Part shown: one piece after another, positions 11,801 to 23,089 of the stretch
Numbering within the stretch: position 1 is the stretch's first letter
How the letters are laid out: every line of letters starts with the position of its first letter
Source of the DNA: Sporobolomyces roseus
Taxonomy: Eukaryota > Basidiomycota > Microbotryomycetes > Sporidiobolales > Sporidiobolaceae
Assembly (NCBI GenBank): GCA_016617785.1
Contig: JADILM010000003.1
Coordinates: forward strand, 372,001-436,000
Direction of reading: 5' to 3'
Length of the DNA: 64,000 nt
Notes under the pieces: generated by a model
Database searches by the model: none
What the model was told of the DNA's origin: nothing
The model's input: the letters and a program-made list of their open reading frames with translations, nothing else
Translations under genes and position numbers: made by a program

Positions 11801-14005
11801 CTTGTTCGTCGGCGAGGAGAGCATCTTCTTCGGCACGGAGGGCATCAGCTTCGGAAGACTTGACGTGGAGACCAGCGACTTCTTGACCGGGAGTGGAAGG
11901 AGCACTGTCGTCGGCTTGAGCAGCGGATTTGAACGAGTCGGTGGCGGCGGGTTTCGAGTCCTCAGCTTGTTCCTCTTCCAACTTCTTCTTCTCCTCAGCA
12001 GCGGCAGCAGCGGTAGACTTCTCCTCCTCAGCCTTCTTCTCTTGCTCTTGCTTCTCCTCAGCCTTCTTGTCCTCAACCTTTTGTTCCTCAGCCTTTTGTT
12101 CGGCTTCCTTCTTCTCGACTTCTTTCTTCTCGACTTCTTTCTTCTCGACCTCCTTCTTCTCAGCTTCCTTCTGTTCAGCTTCCTTCTGTTCAGCTTCCTT
12201 CGCTTCAGCCTCCTTCTTTGCCTTCTCTTCCTCTTCAACCTTTCGCTTCGACTCGGCTTCTTCATCAGCCTTCTTCTTCGCATCGGCATCAGCTTGAGCT
12301 TTAGCCTTTTCATCCTCAGCCTTCTTCTCCTCTCGCTTCTTCGCTTCTTCAGCAGCAGCCTTCTCCTTCGCTTCCTTCGCAGCCTTGTCCTTCTCTGCCT
12401 TCGCCTTGAGCATGTTCTCATCAGGTTTGACAATCTTGATCGCTGCGGATCGACGAGGAGAGGGCATGAAGACGGGAGCATCGAGACTGGGCTTGAACTC
12501 GGGAGCAGCGGCTCCAGCGAGACTCAGTGATCGAAGAGGAGTAGAGTTGTTGGCGTTTTGAGGGGAGAAGGCTCGGGGAAGAGCAGCGGATTGCTGTTGA
12601 GGGGAAGAGTAAGGGAAGGAAGAAGTGTTGGGAGTCGAAGGAGCGTTCGAGTGTTGAGCTGAAGGGGAAGGAGGAACGGTCGATCCAGTTTTGGGAGTGT
12701 GGATTCCGGTTGTAGGAGTCAAGTTACCAGAGTTGGTGAGAGCGGGGGGTCCACCAGCTTGACCTTGAGGCAAGAATCCTCCGGGGTAGGGTTGATAAGG
12801 AGCTCCGTAAGGGTTGTAAGGGTTCGCATAAGGCTGGAATCGGGGCGAAAACGGTCAGAAAGAAGTGAGAGAAAGGGAATCGAAAAGGTTGCTCACATTT
12901 TGTTGACCCATGTACATTCCTTGCGGTAATCCAGGGTTCGACATTCTCGGTGAAGTAGCTTGTTGAGAGAAAGAAGGTCGGTTCTGTTGGGGAGGTCGAG
13001 ATTGCATGTTCGGACTTCCTACGAACGATCCTGGTCTCGAACTAGGTCCGCTGTTGCCTGAAGGAGCTCCTCCATGTCCGCCATAGGGAGAGTTTCCGTT
13101 GGGGATGTTTTGGGGAGAAGGACCCTTGTAGGAACCAGATTGACCGTAGTACTGCGAGGGAGGAGAGAAAGCTTGAGATTGTTGCTGTTGTTGGGGTACG
13201 AATGGCGCAGGAATCTGTCTCGGAACGAACGAAGCCGAAGTATTCGAGAGTTGCGAGTGGTGAGGAAGAGGAGAGGTACTAGGCTGAGGGGAGCGCGCTT
13301 GAGGGTCGTAAGTAGCTAACGATCTTCGTTCAGTCGGGATAGGTGCAGGGGAAGTAGAAGAGTTGCCAGAGTTCGACGATCCTCCTCCAGTGAAGAAGGC
13401 GTGAAGGTTGATAGGAGGCTTGGTAGTCGAAGGAGCGGAAGTGGGACTGGCAGCTTCAGCTGGAACTGAACCGAATGCTTTGGGAGCACCGTTGTTGAAC
13501 GAAGGAGGCGCGGCAGGGGAAGACGAAAGTACAGCGTTCTGATCGTTGGCGGTACCGAAAGCGACTGCAGATTCGAGTTTGGATTAGCTTGTTCTCTGTC
13601 GGCAAAAAGGAACGGTAAAAACGCACCATCTGATTCAGCACCACTTCTGATCGCATCCACCCTCGATTGAGGTACACTGACTCCATCAACTCTGACACTT
13701 TGCTTTCTCGAAGGAGCGGGACTTTGGGGAGAGGTCGCTCCCGAAGTTGAAGATCCTCCTCCTGCTGCTTGCGCGATGGCAGTAGCAGCGGGTACCGTCG
13801 GACTAGCTCCAGCCGATGAAGCACCGTTTACATATCCAGCGACATCTCCAGAGGTGACAGCTGCAGGAGAAGGTTTGCTCTTCTTGGCGGCAGCGGCGTA
13901 GTTGAAAGGAGCAGAGGGCGAAGTCGGCTTCGAAGATGTCGAAGTAGGAGACGAGCCGGTCGCTGGGACTGAGAGAGTAGGTTTGGAAGTTGAAGAGTTG
14001 CTCAT
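8858..14005 (-). CDS. Eukaryotic translation initiation factor 4G (eIF4G)
   Basis: This is the scaffold of the cap-binding complex eIF4F, linking eIF4E, eIF4A, PABP and eIF3 in the cytoplasm. The protein is about 1,600 residues. Order of regions: a Ser/Thr/Pro- and Gln-rich N-terminus; a highly charged Lys/Glu repeat region (about 11990-12420) with KKEVEKKEVEKKE-type repeats; an eIF4E-binding site YDRDFLLQF (pattern Y-x4-L-hydrophobic) near 11460-11490; Gly/Arg/Ser-rich RNA-binding segments; a MIF4G domain beginning VQRKVKALLNKLTLERFDSI (about 10890 down to 10150); and a C-terminal MA3-like domain (about 9340-8990, EYRGLLITRLIEAALVKK). Introns lie near 13566-13625 and 12830-12895, with others near the 3' end. 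The ATG at 14005 begins MSNSSTSKPTLS. Having an MA3 domain resembles animal and basidiomycete eIF4G more than the shorter yeast protein. Confidence 0.95.
11990..12420 (-). repeat. Lys/Glu/Ala repeat region inside eIF4G
   Basis: The minus-strand frame encodes a long run of KKEAE, KKEVE and QKEAE-like units. These predict a single long charged helix or coiled coil of about 140 residues between the N-terminal low-complexity part and the eIF4E-binding site. The repeated codons also create a 252-residue open frame on the opposite strand, which is a compositional shadow. Confidence 0.75.
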
Positions 14006-14653
14006 TTAGAGGTGAAGGGAGTTTTGGGCGATTAAAAGTATCGGGTGGAATTCACTCGATTACTCGCGGATCGCACGGGAAGGGAGGAGGAGGATTGGCT
14101 GGAAGGTAGAGAAGTAGAATCGAAAGTCTATCCGGTAGAAGGGACAGAGAAGGTTCCGAGACTGAGGAGGAGGGAGAGAGGAAGGGAAAACTGTTTGAAT
14201 CGGAAAACGGCAGTGGCGGTCCGATTGAAGGGCTCGCGAGGGTTGCCAGGGGTGTAGAAAGTGTGTAGAGGGGTATGAGAGTCTGTACAGACAGCTACGA
14301 GTACCTAGGACATCGTAACAAAGATGAGTTGTTAGCTTTTTCCTCCTCGACTCGATAATTGGTGAATGGGCGTCAGCTCACCTCGAGTAGTGACCTAGGA
14401 GACTAGGAAAGGGAAGAAAGGAGGACTGGGGATAAGTCCTGACTGTTCTGTAAAGGAGAGAAGCCCAGAAACTGAGCGTTCGTTACAGAGGGAAAAAGAG
14501 GATTCTGCGTGGATTTCAAGGAGTGTATACAATTCGGATAACCCTTTGTTGTCTTTCGCTCAACTTCACCGGATCGACTCGGCAAGGGACACTTCGGAAT
14601 ATAACGACGACAATGAGATGATATGCTAATTTCACAACAGGGTACAGTTGAAG
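14006..14653. other. Intergenic: eIF4G promoter/leader and Rex2 3' region
   Basis: This 648-bp gap is between two minus-strand genes. The part adjoining 14005 should be the eIF4G promoter and 5' leader, and the part adjoining 14654 the oligoribonuclease 3' untranslated region. No additional gene, tRNA or repeat is supported. Confidence 0.4.
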
Positions 14654-15849
14654 CTACTTTGATTCGACAGGTTTGAAAAGATGCTCGCGATAGAATTTCA
14701 ACTCTGTATCGGTATCAACATCGTCAGTCTCTGCCGTGCAAGGCTAGTGAGACACAGTACATACCTTCAATCGACGCTTGAATATCGGCGAGCGCTCTGA
14801 CCAGAAGGGAAGCAGAAACGTCAATATGGGAAATGCTTGATTTCGGTGCGAAACGAAGAATTGGAGCGTACCGGTGCTCAGCGTCTTCCTTCCTCTTCAG
14901 TCTACTCTCAGCAAGAGCTTTCGGGTACCACCGTCGAGCGAGCTCCTTGATTGAGCTCACATCGAGGATTCGATAATGCAGCTTTGAAGCTAGTAGCGGC
15001 AGATCCTTGTTGATGAACGCTCGATCAGCATGAACAGAGTTTCCGGCCAGTAGTGCAGGTGCTGAAGGTAGGAGGGGCATGAGTGAACGAGTCAGCTCAT
15101 GAGATTGATGAGGTAAAGACTAGAGAGGGAGAACCGACTCGACGGCGGGAAATGTTTCGTCACGTAAGCAGCGACGAGAGCGTCGACTTCTTCCATCGAA
15201 TGCTTGCTGTTGAGGCATGCTCTTGTTAAGCCAGTCTGAAGAGAACGGGCGACGAGTCAGTACAGAACAATCCTGGCGAATTGCGAGAACTAAGCTCACC
15301 TTCCCATGCTGTTTGATGCACCTGTTCAAGTCGACGAGCGTTATTGATGTTATACACGTAGATGAGATCTACTTCCCGGCTCACCAGTCGTTCATTCCGT
15401 CGAGAACGCCCTTGTCGGTTTTAACAATGAATTCGATTCCGTCGTCGAGCTGTTCAAGTTTCGAATTTGTAGCGATACATGCGATCTGCGAAAGGGGACC
15501 AGATCAGTAAAGCATGAAGGAGAGGTCAAGGAAGGTACTGACCTCTAGGATGCGATCAGGAGTGAACGCTTGTCCCTCTCGAAGTCCTTCTCGAGGTAAA
15601 TATGGGTTCAACCCTGTCATTTCGCAGTCTGCTTGAATCCAGATCGTCAGTGACCAGCTTGATAACGCTGCAGAGACTCGCCTGATCCCTTGAGTGCTAG
15701 AGAGAGGGCTCACCGATCCACAAGATGTTTTCGCCATTTCTGAGTTCTGCCATTTGTGCGAAGGATAGGAAAGTTCTGGAGTAAGCTCTTGAGTAGACTG
15801 TGCGATACAAAGAAGCAAAAGCAGGAGGAAGCGAGCGGGTGAGGAGCAT
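14654..15849 (-). CDS. REX2: Oligoribonuclease, mitochondrial (Rex2/Orn family)
   Basis: This is a DEDDh 3'-5' exoribonuclease that degrades oligoribonucleotides of a few residues. In fungi it acts mainly in mitochondria. Spliced reading shows [13 protein letters not shown] (ExoI: Asp and Glu), [56 protein letters not shown] (ExoII with Asp), [33 protein letters not shown] (ExoIII with His/Asp) and a final [13 protein letters not shown]. The ATG at 15849 gives an Arg/Ser/Tyr-rich, acid-free presequence that suits mitochondrial import. A second in-frame ATG at 15753 ([14 protein letters not shown]) would give a protein without it. The exon at 15300-15321 is only 22 nt. Ordinary bacterial Orn is about 180 residues, so the extra length is the presequence. 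Confidence 0.92.
15300..15321 (-). other. 22-nt microexon in oligoribonuclease
   Basis: An acceptor (...GAACAG) and a donor (GTGAGC) bracket 22 nt encoding the end of a Trp codon and then CIKQHGK, part of the conserved W-C-x-x-Q/H-H-G-x-T/S-G-L block of Orn proteins. The frame is kept only if it is included. Confidence 0.8.
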
Positions 15850-16325
15850 TCAAGAGTGAGAGAAGCGAAAGTCGTCTCTTAATCCTCTACCACTCACTCG
15901 ACCTCGCGCAAACGCCTCAAGCAGCTCGATAGTAGCTTACGGTACTGTCAGGGACGCGCTCTGTACGCGTTCGTGCTAGCTTCGCTACTCGATACCTCAA
16001 ATTCGGATCGATTTTGTTCATCCTCGTTGTCGGTCAGTACTGCCTTGCTGAGCTCCCTCGATGATTTGAAGTAGCTGAGATACTTCTCTATGTAGCTCTC
16101 GATACCTTCAACCCCTTCAGATCCCCGATTCGCTACTCTTCTTCTTCTCGCAACTCGTCTCTCTCATTCAGCCTCTCCTACTTCCTCATCCGCTCGTCCC
16201 ATCCTCTCGGCCCTCTCCCCATTGATCTACTCGTGCCTAGACCTCATCACTGTTCCTCTTCCGCTTCTTCTCGCCTCCCTCTCCGTCGTCCCTCGATCTC
16301 TCTTCAGCTCTTCCTCTCTCACGCC
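15850..16325. promoter_or_regulatory. Divergent promoter region between REX2 and the F-box gene
   Basis: The two genes start on opposite strands and face away from this 476-bp interval, so it must contain both promoters. The right part is CT-rich on the plus strand. An in-frame upstream ATG at 16233 could extend the F-box protein by 31 residues. No specific factor site is recognised. Confidence 0.5.
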
Positions 16326-18036
16326 ATGTCTCCGCCTCACTTCCCAAACGAGCTCGTCACCTTGATCTTCGAACACCTCTACTGCTCCCTCTGCGTCCAT
16401 CCCAGCGAAGAATTCCTCGACTTCCCCATTTCCGATAAATTCATCTTCTCCCGATTCTCCCTCGTTTCGAAGACCTGGCACGCACTCAGTCTTCCGTTCC
16501 TCGTTCGACACTGCGATGGACATCGGCTCGAGGAGTACACGGATTTCGTAAAGAAGTACGACTTGGCTAAAAAGGTGGAATCGATTCACTTCAACATGAA
16601 GATTCCAAAATGGGATGACTACAAAGAGTCCGCCGAGGCCTTGATGGAGGATCAGCGTCGGGACTATGGGTACGGCCATCGCTATGGATACGAGTATGAC
16701 GATATCTCAGACGACGATCCAGACTTGCGGCAAGATTGTCTGGATGAAGCGTTCACCGACATGTACTCTTTCCACGATGAGGATTGTGATAAGGAGAAGG
16801 CGCGATGGAGTTACATCCTGCAACACTGCATGGCTACGGTGAAGATGGTGGAGTTTGGACCGCGACCGAGGAAGGAATTGGAAACGAGCTGGCCCGACGA
16901 GAATTGGCGGGAAATGATGGAGAGCGGGGAAGCAGACCCGATGTACGGACCGGGACGGGACGTGATCGACTTCATGGATGGTCTCCGGGGACCAAAAGTC
17001 AAGCAGCTACGAATCAACCTGCTTGCTGGGGCGAATATCAATTGGCTCGATCAAGCTCACAATGACGCCTTCCCTCAAGTCAAAGATCTCACCATCGCAT
17101 CGTATTCTGCATCTTTCGAAATCGATGATCATTCGGTCGAATGGAAGGACCTGTGCCGATTACGCATCTTGAACCTGTACTGCCTTCCCGACCAGTTCCA
17201 AAATTGCCTCATACCTTCGTACCTCAAACCTTCCGCTGGAACTCTCACCCATCTCCAGCTCAGTCTCCACCCTAACGCCCTTCGACAACGGAGCACAGTT
17301 CTCTACCGACCCCCCTCCTGCTTCGACTCACTCGTTTTCCCTCGCCTAAAACACCTAGACCTCGACATTCCTCATCTTCTCTGTGGAGATCCCGAGCTGT
17401 TCGATCGTTTCCCCGTCATTACGACTGCAGCCATACCTCTTTACAACTCGCTCACACCACACCGCTTTTTCACTTTCCCTCCGCACCTCACCCATCTCTC
17501 CCTTACTCATTTCGACGCAGCAACGATCCCGGTTCTCTGTGATCACCTATCCGACGTCAACCTCGGTCATCTTTCGCGCCTACAGATACAGGGCTTCAGG
17601 TTTGCTTCTGCAGTGCAGCCAGTCGGAGGTGAACAAGATCCGACGAAATTAGCCGAACTTGAGGAAGCGCGAGGAATCGGAAGACTCGTCAAAGTTTGCA
17701 AGAGGAGGGGTGTCGAAGTTCTATTCGAGGATCTTGACATCGAGCGCGAATCGTGGATGGACGAAATCGGGGCGGATGAAGAGGACCAAGAGGACGAAGC
17801 ATGGGATTTTGACGCGGAGGATGGCGAGGAATTCAAGGAGTTCTGGAGTTCTCATAAACGCAGAGATCATGACCTCGGTACGCACGCATTCTGTCTTACG
17901 TAGCTCACGCTGATCAAGGCTGACCAAAACCATTGTCTGGTCATCAGATCAAGCTTTCGCGGTTTGTCGCGGATGGTTCAAATCCGATCAAGCCGCCGCG
18001 CAAGCACGAGAGGCCATTACACCTTTCCTGGCTTAG
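16326..18036 (+). CDS. F-box-like protein, distant relative of the 31-37 kb cluster
   Basis: The protein begins MSPPHFPNELVTLIFEHLY, a typical F-box start (LPxEL..IF), so it is probably a substrate receptor that docks to Skp1 of an SCF ubiquitin ligase. About 530 residues of weakly leucine-rich sequence follow, with strands and helices spaced as in degenerate LRRs and acidic stretches near 16680 and 17760-17850. A final intron (17878-17947) joins DHDL to DQAFAVCRGWFKSDQ and a stop at 18034-18036. Without splicing the frame stops at 17903. The start at 16326 places the F-box at the N-terminus; an in-frame ATG at 16233 is possible. It shares the PNEL entry motif with four genes 13-19 kb downstream but is clearly more diverged. 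The stop is 29 bp from the convergent folate gene. Confidence 0.75.
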
Positions 18037-18065
18037 AGAAGACATAGCTCGTATTGTTCCTTAGA

Positions 18066-18984
18066 TTACTGTATCTCCTCGTCGGGAGTAAGCAAAACAT
18101 CTGGTAATCGATCGAATTCGTTCGTTGGAATCTCTTCCCCGTCTTGCACCATCTGCGCATTCAATGCGAGAGCGACTGCGAACATCAAGTCTGTCAGTCC
18201 CCTACTCGCCAGCGATCGAAGAAACAGAGACCTACCTGTTCTAGGAGGTGATTTAGCGAATCGTTCTGAGTAATCTAGACACTTCGTTATGTATCGATCG
18301 TAGTATCCTCTTCCGTGACCCAGTCTCCGTCTCCGCTGATCAAATGCGAGCCCTGGTACCAGGATCAAGTCGAGTCCTCCAGCTGTCGCATGATCGGCTG
18401 TCAAAACGAAGAGAATAGTGATTTTATACCCTACGAATCAGGAAGAGGGGTCTGACTGACCATCTTCCAGACCTTCGATCTATCACACAATGAGGAGTCA
18501 GTACACTGCCAATCTAGCTCACGGAACGCGAAAGAGTAGCTCACCTCAATTGGATCCAATTCTCTGATTCCCCATCGATTCTCCTTCAATCCCTCAAAAT
18601 GTTCGACTCCCGTCAACCTCAACATCTTCATCGTCGTCTTGTCCTCTATCGGACAATATGGTACATAAACCTTTTTATTGTTGGCGAGTGCATGTCGAAT
18701 GATGAAATCGGTTTGGATTTCTGCGACGGGTAGTGAAAGGTAACAACTGATATTTCGCGCTGATTGGTAGTAGGGCGATTGGAGGAGACGATCAATGATT
18801 GCTTGAGCTGTACAAGAGGGCGCTACTTAGTCGAGCGCTCAAGAGAAAGGGAGCAGAAAGAGATGAACGAACATTCGGCAGCGACTTGATGAGGAGGTAG
18901 AGCTTTGAGTCGAGCAGTGACTTGCTTGCGTAGTGTCTTTTTAGCTTGTTGTACAGCTGTGCTTGTTGTCAAAGGAGTAGACAT
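18066..18984 (-). CDS. 5-formyltetrahydrofolate cyclo-ligase (MTHFS)
   Basis: This enzyme converts 5-formyl-THF to 5,10-methenyl-THF with ATP, returning stored folate to one-carbon metabolism. Seen in order: an N-terminal [16 protein letters not shown] helix; [30 protein letters not shown]; a central [12 protein letters not shown]; then [29 protein letters not shown], the family signature with the ATP-binding G-x-G-R/K-G-Y-Y-D motif; and a C-terminus with [10 protein letters not shown] and [18 protein letters not shown]. About five introns are needed. One exon is only 19 nt (18462-18480, encoding IEGLED). The ATG at 18984 gives [13 protein letters not shown]; an earlier in-frame ATG at 19056 is less likely. 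It is convergent with the F-box gene and divergent from the next one. Confidence 0.93.
18462..18480 (-). other. 19-nt microexon in MTHFS
   Basis: This exon is flanked by an acceptor (...GTGATAG) and a GTCAGT donor. It encodes IEGLED plus one base. Joining it keeps the frame from DPIE to the [13 protein letters not shown] block. Confidence 0.75.
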
Positions 18985-19198
18985 AGTGAAGCGTTTGAAG
19001 ACAAGGAACGAAACAGAACGCTTCTCTTCTTCATCAACCACAACTCTCGACAACACTAGACCGATTCAGTTACAGCATCAAACAGCAATATAGCATTCAA
19101 CAAGTAACATCTACGAAGTACAAGGGGATCAACACGTCGAGAGGAAGAGTAATTGAACCGGGTTCGTTCGAGTCGGCGAGGGGGACTCTAGAGCCTCA
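18985..19198. promoter_or_regulatory. Compact divergent promoter, MTHFS / CUE-like gene
   Basis: Only 214 bp separate the ATGs of two divergently transcribed genes, so they must share a bidirectional promoter region. I do not recognise specific binding sites. Confidence 0.45.
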
Positions 19199-22100
19199 AT
19201 GGCAGCTCCGTCTTACTCTGCAGCGTACAGGATGAGTGGAGAGAGCTCAGGATATAGTCATCTAGGTAAGTCCTTTCCTTGGTCATGAGAAGAGGTTCTC
19301 CCCCGTCTCCCGCCTTGTCGGATCACTCCTGTCCTTCAGATCTTTTCTCTCTCTACTTGTTTGAGGCGTTCTTTGCCATTCGGATCGAGATACTGACTCT
19401 CGTCAACGATCGACAGATAACGGTTCGAATCGTAGCGATCTTCCTCCTTTGTCTCCCTCTCCTTTCGACGACCGATTCCCTCAACCCGGTTCCTCCTTCA
19501 CTCTCCCCCATTCTCGAACAGCCTCAGCATCTTCGACGACCTCTACGAGATCGAACGGGTCTGGAGCTGGAGGACTGCCTCGAACGACCTCTTCGTCGAG
19601 ATGGGACAATTTCAATTTCTCGCACGATGTCGAGCTGCTACTGGGGGAAGAAGGGAGAGGGAAGAGTCCGGTTAGAGGAGAACGAGCGAGCACTCCTTCG
19701 AGGTCGAGCAGTCGACTCGGCCAATCGAAATGGGATTCAGAGGAACCAGAACCTGGAACCTCAACTCCGAGGAGCAACTCGAATGGTCACAGCAACAGGA
19801 GTCAAGATACGACGCCGAAAGGGCTATCTGGAAGAGGGTCAAACGACTTTACCTCTCGACCTCTACACACCCCTCCTCAGATGCTCCCAACTTCGTCTTT
19901 CCTTCGGACTAGTACCAGTTCTCCCTCTTCGACGAGTCGTTCTCGAATGGCTTCTCAAGCATCTTCATCCTCTGCTCTTCGACCACCTTCTTCTCAATCC
20001 CAACATTCTTCCTCTCAATCGTCCTCCTACTCGCACGAAGAAGACAACTCTTGGGCGACCGATCTAGCTCCTCCCAATCTCGATGACGATCTTGCCTCTT
20101 CACGTTCTCATTTCCTCTCGGACAACACCGGAACTGTGGATCAGGCAAGACCGTTGAGTGAATTCGATTTCATGGCGGCGTATGCTCGATCAGATGGAGG
20201 AGGCAGCATGCCGAATTCCCCGATGTTGCCGACAGTGGGAGTCGTTCAACCAGCTAGTCCAGTAGCTCCGACCTCAGTAGATGGCGGATTCGATTCGACA
20301 GACTTGCCGAATGATCGAACTTCATCGAAGGAAGAGTCCGCCTCGACCCCTGATCACTCTCTCGAACAGACAGTTTCGGCGCCGCTTTCTGCAAGTTCTG
20401 CACCTCCCACAAATCCCTCGACTCTCTTACAAGCGAACATCACGCCTTCTTCCTCTCGCTCCCCTTCTCCCGCTCCTTCCCTCTCACCAAATATCCGACC
20501 TTCATCTCGTACCTCAAACCGAAGCGTATCCAGTCCTGTCCGACCTCCTCGACGACAACCTTCAAACCTCAGTCTCATCCCGAAATCAGATCAATCCCAA
20601 TCGAGCGATTCTACCGCCCCTTCATCCGTTTTCCCTCCTCCCGTCCCCTCGTCCTCTTCTTCGACTCTCGAGGATCCTGCTTCGCTCTCGCCAACAAAGT
20701 CTCGAAAGACGAATGTGTCCCCAGTATTGAACGGAGGAGGTTCCCCTCGTTCACCTCGACCGCCGAGTATTCCGGAAAAGTCGAGAAGGAGAGCTAGCAC
20801 GCTCGGACTTGGATTGAAGAAGGGACATGGGAGAAGCGAGTCGGTCGAGATTGATGGAACGAGTAGTGAGAATGGACACGGGATGGAAGGAACTGGAGGA
20901 GGGAGTTTCACCAAGTGAGTTTTGATTCTCTTGAGATTCGTCAGTGCATCATGCTGATTATCTTCCCACGCAGTCCGAATACTCCTCTGTCAGCTTCAGA
21001 TTTCGCTGAAGCGTACGGTCGACACGATTGGGACACGGCTTCTTCTCTAGGACCTTCGACCACTACTTCTCCGAATCTACCTCGCCCATCGCACATTCGG
21101 GATGCTGCCTCTTTCGACCTCTCACCCGCTCAATCTCCGACTCATCTTAATTCGTCTCCCATGGAGGCGAGAACAAACAGCGCAATATCGGGAACAAGCA
21201 GTTACATGGGAGAAGATGGAGATACTTCGAGAGAAGACGTTTACACGGATGCTCATGCTGGTACCTCGCCGAATCCAGCTTCAACGTTCGAGCAGAATGG
21301 ACTGCATCTCGACACTGGGGATCTCATCAACAGGTCAAAGCGTTCGACTGAGAAAGATCTTCTCACACCGACAGACGTTTCAGCTTCGAACCCAGTTTCG
21401 CCGACTAGTATCACGAGGAGCAGCACACCGAAAGGAGATGCGAAAGCTCGAGCGGCTGCTTTCATCGCAGATCTCAAGAAGGCGAGACAGGAGGCTGCTA
21501 GTCCGGAGAATCAACGCAAGGTATCTGTCGAGGAGGACGATACGATAAAGGTGGAAACGAAGGAGACCAAGGCGCCAGAAACTGCCATTTCGCCTTTGAC
21601 TGAACGACCTCCATCTGTTCCGGCTCAGCAACAGCAATCCACCTCCTCCTCGACTTTACCTCGACCTAACACTCGCACTTCCGAATCTCCTTTACCTCAT
21701 CCTCCCCAATCCTCATCTCGCTCATCCGTTCTTCCTCCCTCTCGACAATCCTCACATCATACCGCTTACGCACCTGCTTCTCTCACACCTCTCCTCCGCC
21801 GACGACCTCTCCCGATGGCGATTCAAGCGACGGGAGAACTCAAGAAAGCTAGAACTGCTGGAGAACGAGCGAGGATCTATGCGAGCAAGATCAACGAGTT
21901 GAGTAGAGAGAAGAGTAGGTTGGACGAGTGGATAGAAGCGGTTCGTAATCCGAGATTAGCTATCGGAAGAGGTGAGTCTTCACTTCTAATACTCACATCT
22001 CATGTTCTCTAGAGCTGACAGCCAGCGATGGTATAGCTTCCCTCGCATCTCAGCCCACCTCTCCCCTCAAGACTTCTCGTTCGTTCCGTCAAGATGCTTC

Positions 22101-22884
22101 GACCGCAACTTTCGCACCTCGAGGAGACGGCTACCGAGCGAAAGAGATCCATTCTCATTCGTTTGGACCGAAAGACATGACACCTTCTGCACCCTATCCA
22201 GGAGTCCTCAGCTACAACAGTCTCGCAACGAATTCTACCATCTCGACGAGCGGTTCCAATAGCTCGAACAGGTCGACTCTAGGTTCGGGTCTCCCCGCCG
22301 CTTCAGCCGCACCAGGATCAGCTCGACCTTCATTCTTCTCTCGATCCCTTGGGAGGAGAGCATCGAAACGTGAACCCCCACGTGAATCACCTCGATCAAA
22401 TTCTGGATCCGCGATCAGTGCATTACCCATTTCGAACCCTTCTCCTCTACTCTACAGTTCCTCTTCGACTACCATTACTGCACCTGCGAATCTCCGCTCA
22501 ATTGGAGGTCCTCGAATGCCAGGAACTCTGTCGTCTCGGGCATCCTTCGATTCGAGAACTTCAATCTCTTCCCCCATCGTTTCTTCCCCTCAAATCAACT
22601 CTCATACCGGTTCACCCGTCACCTCGTCAGCTGGTCATCCTCATCGCGCTTCCTTCTCTTACGGATCGACCGCTTCCTCAATCGCTTCTTCTCCGATAAC
22701 CTATTCCAATTCGAACGAAGGATCGACTAGCAGTCAAGATTCGGCCGCTCTATCAAGATTGACAGATATCTTGCCTCAAGCGAACAAGGAGGATCTAGTA
22801 CGAGCATTGAAGAAAGCGGGAGGGGATGATGTGTTGGCTATTTCAGTTTATTTGAGTGAAGAAGCGACGAAGAAAGGATACTGA
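19199..22884 (+). CDS. Large Ser/Pro-rich protein with C-terminal CUE/UBA-like segment
   Basis: The function is unknown. Intron 1 (19266-19416) joins MAAPSYSAAYRMSGESSGYSHL to DNGSNRSDLPPLSPSPF. Further introns follow after GSFTN (near 20916-20973) and IGR (near 21972-22035). Most of the roughly 1,080 residues are disordered, Ser/Thr/Pro-rich and full of SPxR- and RxxS-like potential phosphorylation sites. A short helical region, ARIYASKINELSREKSRLDEW, lies near 21870-21930 and may be a coiled coil. The last 43 residues (RLTDILPQANKEDLVRALKKAGGDD...) resemble a CUE/UBA three-helix ubiquitin-binding fold, with ILP in the place of the CUE MFP motif. The ubiquitin-binding role is inference from that short match. 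Confidence 0.75.
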
Positions 22885-23089
22885 ACGTGATGAAGGGACC
22901 CCCTCTTTTATATCTTTCCACAATCTGTTTGTTTACTTTATACCCACACCCCTTTCACTCTCTATTGCGGTGCAAAAAAGATCGTTCACTCTCGTTTTGA
23001 AACCTTTGACTTTGCGAAAGTGAAAAGCGAAAACGAACCAACTTTCGACTTTACTTCACTTCACCTCGCTCTCACTCTCACACGTAGAC

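Noticed and set aside
11772..12530. 252-residue plus-strand open frame opposite the eIF4G repeat region
   Set aside because: It is a codon-composition shadow of the Lys/Glu repeats (antisense Leu/Phe/Ser) with no splice structure or conserved motif.
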